Positions 5,514-10,241 of a DNA stretch of 10,241 nt are shown here, piece after piece. The DNA comes from Bacteroides sp. (GTDB lineage Bacteria; Bacteroidota; Bacteroidia; Bacteroidales; Bacteroidaceae). The DNA lies in assembly GCA_019412865.1 (NCBI GenBank), contig DXOJ01000691.1, forward strand, positions 1 to 10,241, in the 5' to 3' direction. Positions within the stretch are counted from its first letter, which is position 1; each line of letters opens with the position of its first letter. The translations under genes were made by a program, and so were the position numbers. The notes under the pieces were generated by a model. That model searched no databases, was not told the DNA's origin, and saw nothing but the letters and a program-made list of their open reading frames with translations.

Positions 5514-7796
5514 ATGAAGAAATGTTGGTTATTATTTTCAGTGCTTAGCTGCACGCTTCTTGCCCAGTCCAAAGACTGGACACAATACGTTAATCCGTTA
5601 ATGGGAACACAATCATCTTTTGAATTATCAACAGGTAACACCTACCCTGCCATTGCCCGCCCTTGGGGAATGAATTTCTGGACGCCACAGACCGGAAAAA
5701 TGGGAGACGGATGGCAATATGTCTATACAGCCAATAAAATCCGTGGATTCAAACAAACCCATCAGCCCAGCCCATGGATAAACGATTACGGACAGTTCTC
5801 CATTATGCCGATGGTAGGTAAACCTGAATTCGACGAAGAAAAGCGGGCTAGCTGGTTCGGACATAAAGGAGAAGAAGCAGCTCCTTATTACTACAAGGTG
5901 TATCTGGCCGAATACGATATTGTCACGGAGATGTCTCCTACTGAACGTGCTGTACTCTTCCGGTTCACTTTCCCGGAAAACGAACATTCGTATATTGCAG
6001 TCGATGCATTTGACAAAGGGTCTTTTATTCAGATTATCCCAGAAGAAAACAAAATTATCGGTTATAGTACACGCAATAGCGGAGGAGTTCCCGAAAACTT
6101 CAAGAACTATTTCATTATTCAATTCGATAAGCCTTTCACCTATAAAGCCACTGTGAATAATGGAAGTATTCAAGAAAATGCAACCGAACAGACTACTGAC
6201 CATGCAGGAGCCATTATAGGTTTTAAAACTCAACGTGGAGAACAAGTACATGCACGCATCGCTTCTTCCTTTATCAGCTTCGAACAGGCTGCAAGGAATA
6301 TGAAAGAATTAGGAAATGACAATCTGGAGCAGATAAAACAAAAAGGACAGAAAGCATGGAACCAGGTACTGGGAAAAATCGAAGTGGAAGGAGGAAATCT
6401 CGATCAATACCGCACTTTCTACTCCTGCTTATACCGTTCGTTACTTTTCCCCCGAAAATTCTACGAACTGGACGAAGCCGGAAAACCTGTTCATTACAGC
6501 CCCTATAACGGGCAAGTTCTACCGGGATATATGTTTACCGACACCGGGTTTTGGGATACCTTCCGGTGTCTTTTCCCATTACTGAATCTGATGTATCCGT
6601 CGATGAATAAAGAAATGCAGGAAGGGCTCATCAATACCTACAAAGAAAGCGGATTCTTCCCCGAATGGGCCAGCCCCGGACACAGAGACTGCATGATAGG
6701 AAATAATTCGGCTTCCATACTGACAGATGCTTATTTAAAAGGTATTAAAGTAGAAGATGTGAAAACCTTGTACGAAGGGTTAATACATGGAACAAAAAGC
6801 GTACATCCCACCGTATCTTCCACAGGAAGACGCGGATACGAATATTATAATAAGCTAGGCTACGTCCCTTATGACGTAAAAATCAATGAAAACACTGCCA
6901 GAACTTTGGAGTATGCCTACAACGACTGGTGTATCTATCAATTAGCCAAAGAATTAAAGCGACCGGAAAAAGAAATACAGCTCTTTGCCAAACGGGCGAT
7001 GAACTATAAGAATGTATTCGATAAAGACTCCAAGCTCATGCGAGGAAAAAATGAAGATGGAACATTCCAATCTCCATTCTCACCATTGAAATGGGGGGAT
7101 GCATTTACCGAAGGAAACAGCTGGCACTACTCATGGTCTGTATTCCACGATCCACAAGGATTAATTGACTTAATGGGAGGAAAAGATATGTTTATCACTA
7201 TGCTGGATTCTGTATTCTCCGTACCTCCTGTCTTTGATGAAAGTTATTACGGGCAGGTTATTCATGAGATTCGTGAAATGACAATCATGAATATGGGGAA
7301 TTACGCACATGGCAACCAACCAATCCAACACATGATCTACCTATACAACTATGCCGGTCAACCCTGGAAAGCGCAGTATTGGCTACGCCAGGTCATGGAT
7401 AAAATGTACACACCGGGTCCTGACGGATATTGTGGAGATGAAGATAATGGGCAGACTTCGGCATGGTATGTTTTCTCCGCATTAGGTTTTTACCCCGTAT
7501 GTCCGGGAACCGACGAATACGTCGTTGGTGCTCCTCTTTTTAAAAAAGCAACCTTACATCTTGAAAACAGTAACAGCCTCATCATCCAGGCAACCGATAA
7601 CAGCAAGAAGAATATGTATATTCAAACAATGAATCTGAACGGCACAGAATATAAAAAGAACTATCTACGCCATGAAGACTTATTAAAAGGAGGAAACATC
7701 AACTTCCAAATGGGAAGCCAGCCCAATTTAAGCAGAGGAACAGAAGAGGAAAGCTTTCCTTACTCCTTCTCTAAAGTCCTAAAAAAGATTCATTAA
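5514..7796 (+). CDS. GH92 family exo-alpha-mannosidase, secreted
   Basis: A 760-aa calcium-dependent GH92 enzyme, expected to remove terminal mannose from N-glycans or mannans. The signal peptide is MKKCWLLFSVLSCTLLA with probable cleavage before Q18; a lipoprotein reading at C13 (VLSC) is possible but early. The N-terminal beta-sandwich domain (about 20-270) includes NPLMGTQSSF and GFKQTHQPSPW; the (alpha/alpha)6 catalytic domain follows. Catalytic signatures are intact: DTGFWDTFR (343-351), FTEGNSWHYSW (531-541, acid E533) and GDEDNGQTSAWY (641-652, base region D642/D644). From memory of the Bacteroides thetaiotaomicron enzyme BT3990, the acid, base and the Trp88/His584/Glu585 alpha-1,2 specificity residues have the same numbers, and W88, H584 and E585 are present here. 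That points to an alpha-1,2-mannosidase and close kinship with that subfamily. It stands alone with its own promoter and terminator and no SusC/D nearby. The start is set by the signal peptide; the site upstream is only A-rich (AAAAAGAAAATT). Confidence 0.95.
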   Translation: MKKCWLLFSVLSCTLLAQSKDWTQYVNPLMGTQSSFELSTGNTYPAIARPWGMNFWTPQTGKMGDGWQYVYTANKIRGFKQTHQPSPWINDYGQFSIMPMVGKPEFDEEKRASWFGHKGEEAAPYYYKVYLAEYDIVTEMSPTERAVLFRFTFPENEHSYIAVDAFDKGSFIQIIPEENKIIGYSTRNSGGVPENFKNYFIIQFDKPFTYKATVNNGSIQENATEQTTDHAGAIIGFKTQRGEQVHARIASSFISFEQAARNMKELGNDNLEQIKQKGQKAWNQVLGKIEVEGGNLDQYRTFYSCLYRSLLFPRKFYELDEAGKPVHYSPYNGQVLPGYMFTDTGFWDTFRCLFPLLNLMYPSMNKEMQEGLINTYKESGFFPEWASPGHRDCMIGNNSASILTDAYLKGIKVEDVKTLYEGLIHGTKSVHPTVSSTGRRGYEYYNKLGYVPYDVKINENTARTLEYAYNDWCIYQLAKELKRPEKEIQLFAKRAMNYKNVFDKDSKLMRGKNEDGTFQSPFSPLKWGDAFTEGNSWHYSWSVFHDPQGLIDLMGGKDMFITMLDSVFSVPPVFDESYYGQVIHEIREMTIMNMGNYAHGNQPIQHMIYLYNYAGQPWKAQYWLRQVMDKMYTPGPDGYCGDEDNGQTSAWYVFSALGFYPVCPGTDEYVVGAPLFKKATLHLENSNSLIIQATDNSKKNMYIQTMNLNGTEYKKNYLRHEDLLKGGNINFQMGSQPNLSRGTEEESFPYSFSKVLKKIH

Positions 7797-7811
7797 ATTC
7801 ATAAAAAACAA

Positions 7812-7832
7812 GAGACTGTTTAATTAAGTCTC
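7812..7832 (+). other. Small hairpin in the GH92 3' untranslated region
   Basis: GAGACT (7812-7817) and AGTCTC (7827-7832) form a 6-bp stem over a 9-nt A/T loop, 15 nt past the GH92 stop. No T tract follows, so it is not a terminator alone, but it sits directly before the stronger hairpin at 7844-7883. Confidence 0.4.
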
Positions 7833-7843
7833 ATGTTGATAAG

Positions 7844-7884
7844 TTTGCCTCTATTATGGGAATCCATAGCAGAGGCAAATTTTA
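7844..7884 (+). terminator. Rho-independent terminator of GH92
   Basis: A two-part stem: outer TTTGCCTCT (7844-7852) with AGAGGCAAA (7871-7879), 9 bp; a 2x2 internal loop; inner TATGG (7855-7859) with CCATA (7864-7868) and a GAAT tetraloop; then TTTTATT. The T tract is on the plus strand only, so it mainly ends GH92 transcription ahead of the convergent gene. Confidence 0.85.
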
Positions 7885-7960
7885 TTCTTCAAGACTTATT
7901 AGAGATATTCATTAAAAGGAAAAAGTTATCTCCTTATTCATCAACGTTTCAAAATCAGGC

Positions 7961-7987
7961 AAAAATAGATGAACCGCAAACCATCTA
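7961..7987 (-). terminator. Weak terminator candidate for the XRE-AAA/nuclease operon
   Basis: On the minus strand TAGATG and CATCTA (plus 7982-7987 and 7966-7971) form a 6-bp stem over a 10-nt loop, followed by a run of five T (plus 7961-7965). It lies 23 nt past the stop of the 585-aa gene. The stem is A/T-rich, so it is uncertain. Confidence 0.35.
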
Positions 7988-8010
7988 GCAACATTTATGG
8001 TATTTGTATT

Positions 8011-9768
8011 TTAAGAAAGAGTAACTTCTTCCAATAAGGCAAGCTCCCAACTACGCCAAACAATCGTAATTAACTTCAACCCACCTTTCGCTCTGGCTTC
8101 TGCCACCAGTTCGTCTTCGCTGTAACGCAGCAACTGACCACGTGCCTCATCGGCAAGGGTACGTATTTCTTTTTCCGAAGCACCGGCTTTTGCATATTTC
8201 ACCTCAAGCAGATAGGTGAAAGGAGGCAGTACGGGAACCGACGGACTAGGTCTGAATAAGAAGTCTGCGAAGCCTTTATTCAATTCGTATTCCGGGTAGA
8301 GCTGATAATACCGATACATTCCTAAATAAGCAAGCAAGAAGCCTTTAATATGCGCTTCACCTTCAATATATTCACGAATACGGCTTTGCTCACGAACAGC
8401 GTCGGCAATAAAATCGAACAACGGTTTCCAGTCCCCTCTGAAAGCCATATTCTCAAATAAAGCACTCATCTTGTTCATATCCATTTTAAAGATACCATGC
8501 TTGACGTAGCCTTGTATCAGGAAATTAAACAGCTGCTCTCTTACAACTAAATTCGGCACATGCAAAATGGGTCTTCCCACCATATCTACACCTTTAATGG
8601 AGAGAAGCCCGAAATAGAATAATAAAGACTTGAAATTACTGGGATCTGTCATCTCCAATGCAGAAAAATGAGTAACAATGTCAGTAATAATCTCTCCTTG
8701 CTCGGCTATTTCCTTTATAACGGAAAAATTCTCTCCCAATCCGTGATCTAGCTTTATCAAGTATGCCAACTTATTAAAGTCGGTGCGAATGTTAGGGTCT
8801 ACAATTTCTTTTGGCTTTTTATGATGAAGTACAAAAGATTTCAGAAAATAAAGTGCCATGTCAGAATTAAACATACACTGTTCCAATGTATCTTCACTAA
8901 AGCAATAATTGTCATAATTGGGTTTCATCATGGCAACTATTTCATCTATAGATTCTTGAAGTACTCCCTGCTCTTTATAATATGTCAACATCTCACGCAA
9001 CTCTTTCTCACTGAATCCAACCAAATCATTAAACCATGAATCAGTCGTTATATTGGTTCCGATGTTAAAGCCACTAGTCACATCATCCATCGTCACCGGA
9101 CTCACTCCGGTAATAAACAACCGTTCAAGAGCGGCTCCGGTTCCGGTAGTGGCAGATTTTATCACGTTAAAGAAGCCACGAATAAAACCTTCGCCATGCG
9201 TTGCTTTCCTATAAAATTCCGTACCGTAAGTCGAAAGAATGGTATTGGTGAAATTATCATATTCATCAATGAGTAAATAAATACGAATATTTTTCTTACG
9301 GGTAGCATAGGAATTAATCGCAGACAGAAAAGCACCGGGTTCTTCTTGTATTTTCTCATCAAGAACATCCCAAATTTCTTTTCCTAACAAATCTTCATAC
9401 TTAAAGACAAAATCTTTAAGTTTGCTACAACAATGCAGCTTAAACGATAGTTCTACTTCATTGACATTGGAACTCACTTCCGAAAAATTAAATCGCATGA
9501 TGAGAAACTGATTGTGGAGCTTCGTCGGATGCTGACCTATGTATAGCTGACCAAACAACTCGTCAAACTGTTCAGCATGACTTACGTCATAATAGGCCTC
9601 TAACATAGCCAAAGTCAGACTCTTCCCAAATCTACGGGGACGTATCAGAAACAGATAAGGCGGTTGCATCTCTATTTTTTCAATGAACATTGTCTTATCT
9701 ACATAATAATAATTCTCTTTCTGAATTCGGCTAAAATCAGTTATTCCGTAAGGTATTTGTTTCATCAT
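8011..9768 (-). CDS. AAA-ATPase-like / PD-(D/E)XK nuclease domain protein (DUF1703 type)
   Basis: A 585-aa cytoplasmic protein with two recognisable parts. The N-terminal AAA-ATPase-like domain opens with PYGITDFSRI and YYVDKTMFIE, then a Walker A of the family's own form, RPRRFGKS (43-50), which lacks the usual first glycine. Walker B is IYLLIDEYD (163-171), and RLFITGVSPVTMDD (216-229) is a conserved family strand. The C-terminal segment (about 490-570) has PD-(D/E)XK features: GFADFLF (D502), LLEVKY (E522 and K524) and GQLLRYS (Q545), so the nuclease site looks intact. The biological role is not established. Such proteins occur in many copies in Bacteroides genomes, and proposals of DNA maintenance, mobility or defence are unproven. 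The start at 9768 is supported by AAAGGA 8 nt upstream; a second ATG follows directly. It lies 29 nt downstream of the XRE regulator in the same direction, so co-transcription is likely. Confidence 0.9.
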   Translation of the reverse strand: MMKQIPYGITDFSRIQKENYYYVDKTMFIEKIEMQPPYLFLIRPRRFGKSLTLAMLEAYYDVSHAEQFDELFGQLYIGQHPTKLHNQFLIMRFNFSEVSSNVNEVELSFKLHCCSKLKDFVFKYEDLLGKEIWDVLDEKIQEEPGAFLSAINSYATRKKNIRIYLLIDEYDNFTNTILSTYGTEFYRKATHGEGFIRGFFNVIKSATTGTGAALERLFITGVSPVTMDDVTSGFNIGTNITTDSWFNDLVGFSEKELREMLTYYKEQGVLQESIDEIVAMMKPNYDNYCFSEDTLEQCMFNSDMALYFLKSFVLHHKKPKEIVDPNIRTDFNKLAYLIKLDHGLGENFSVIKEIAEQGEIITDIVTHFSALEMTDPSNFKSLLFYFGLLSIKGVDMVGRPILHVPNLVVREQLFNFLIQGYVKHGIFKMDMNKMSALFENMAFRGDWKPLFDFIADAVREQSRIREYIEGEAHIKGFLLAYLGMYRYYQLYPEYELNKGFADFLFRPSPSVPVLPPFTYLLEVKYAKAGASEKEIRTLADEARGQLLRYSEDELVAEARAKGGLKLITIVWRSWELALLEEVTLS

Positions 9769-9776
9769 ATTGCGAT

Positions 9777-9782
9777 TCCTTT
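9777..9782 (-). promoter_or_regulatory. Shine-Dalgarno site of the AAA/nuclease gene
   Basis: AAAGGA on the minus strand, 8 nt before the ATG at 9768. Most genes in this window lack such a site, so it helps to fix this start. Confidence 0.55.
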
Positions 9783-9797
9783 CAATTTATCTGTCCC

Positions 9798-10241
9798 TTA
9801 TTTCTGCAGACTTTTTTCAATATTCTGCAAACGGCGTTCTAACGCTGCATACTTTTCATCCTTTTCTTTTAAAAGACGCTCGTAGAGTTCAGTGATTTTT
9901 TCGATAGGATTGAAGTTGTTAACTCGACTATCATTAATACTATCTTCGGTATCAGACTTAACTATACCCATGCTGATGTTTGCCCCACCTGCACTTTGTT
10001 CTGAATTATTCACCGTATTATTTTCAAACACCACCGTCTGTGCATCCTCCTCCAAAGTCTTGAGATAATCGAAAGGGACATTCAATGCACGTGCAAAACG
10101 TTGCAACATCTCATCATCAATCACTTTCATCTTCTCATATTTAGAAACAGCAGGTTGTGAGAGATGTACTAATTCACTCAAACCCTCCTGGTTCATATCC
10201 TTTTCAATACGGGTACGACGTATATTGCGTCCGTGATGGAC
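9798..10241 (-). CDS. XRE-family helix-turn-helix regulator with C-terminal coiled coil (5' end outside window)
   Basis: At least 147 residues; the reading frame is open to the window edge. Residues read upstream of the first in-window ATG at 10196 (VHHGRNIRRTRIEKD) form the first helix of a Cro/C1-type HTH, so the true start is beyond 10241 and the ATG at 10196 should not be used. The HTH continues through MNQEGLSELVHLSQPAVSKY with the recognition helix around LSQPAVSKYEK, then LQRFARALNVPFDYLKTL. A polar, Asn/Ser-rich linker of about 50 residues leads to a charged heptad-like tail (ITELYERLLKEKDEKYAALE), probably a coiled coil for oligomerisation. It is likely a DNA-binding regulator of its own operon with the AAA/nuclease gene; its promoter and operator are outside the window. 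Residue W or catalytic motifs of toxins are absent, so I see no antitoxin-specific features. Confidence 0.88.
   Translation of the reverse strand, partial: VHHGRNIRRTRIEKDMNQEGLSELVHLSQPAVSKYEKMKVIDDEMLQRFARALNVPFDYLKTLEEDAQTVVFENNTVNNSEQSAGGANISMGIVKSDTEDSINDSRVNNFNPIEKITELYERLLKEKDEKYAALERRLQNIEKSLQK

Noticed and set aside
5314..5516. Open frame of about 67 codons ending at the GH92 start, with NHD-type repeats
   Set aside because: It has no start codon apart from an internal TTG, crosses the promoter, and the peptide repeat is only the 12-bp DNA repeat translated.
5628..6251. 207-codon open frame on the minus strand opposite GH92
   Set aside because: It is wholly antisense to conserved GH92 sequence, has no family motifs or start signals, and is a shadow frame.
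1..10241. Polysaccharide utilization locus
   Set aside because: Two glycosidases are present, but there is no SusC/SusD pair, sensor regulator or sigma/anti-sigma pair in the window.

Overview
The window looks like chromosomal DNA of a gut Bacteroides or close relative. The reasons are moderate GC, several matches to the Bacteroides -7 promoter element (TAnnTTTG), few Shine-Dalgarno sites, and the gene content: surface-type GH16 and GH92 glycosidases, an M28/glutaminyl-cyclase lipoprotein, a ptb-buk pair and an AAA-ATPase-like/PD-(D/E)XK protein of a type common in Bacteroidales. No rRNA, tRNA, CRISPR array, transposase or SusC/SusD pair is visible.

Layout. Positions 85-2871 (minus strand) hold a three-gene run read right to left: a GH16 beta-glucanase-like lipoprotein, then (8 nt later) a cytoplasmic S66 LD-carboxypeptidase, then (70 nt later) an M28-family lipoprotein that resembles type II glutaminyl-peptide cyclotransferase. 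A short divergent regulatory region (2872-3050) carries a good promoter for GH16 and a 17-bp dyad. Positions 3051-5097 (plus) hold phosphate butyryltransferase (ptb) and butyrate kinase (buk), 25 nt apart. They probably conserve energy from butyryl- or branched-chain acyl-CoA. Positions 5098-5513 are a 416-nt non-coding stretch with a probable buk terminator, three -7-type elements, a 12-bp tandem repeat overlapping the last promoter, and a dyad-rich leader. Positions 5514-7796 (plus) encode a secreted GH92 alpha-mannosidase, followed by a long-stem terminator. Positions 8011-10241 (minus) hold an XRE-type repressor, whose 5' end runs off the window, and 29 nt downstream a 585-aa AAA-ATPase-like/PD-(D/E)XK nuclease protein.

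How the parts fit. The carbohydrate enzymes are not in a recognisable polysaccharide utilization locus here. A tentative link is that the GH92 signal peptide is predicted to leave an N-terminal Gln, the expected substrate of a glutaminyl cyclase such as the one at 85-1080. The least understood parts are the repeat-bearing GH92 promoter and the XRE plus AAA/nuclease pair. Nothing here proves a new system. These two are the best candidates for a second look.
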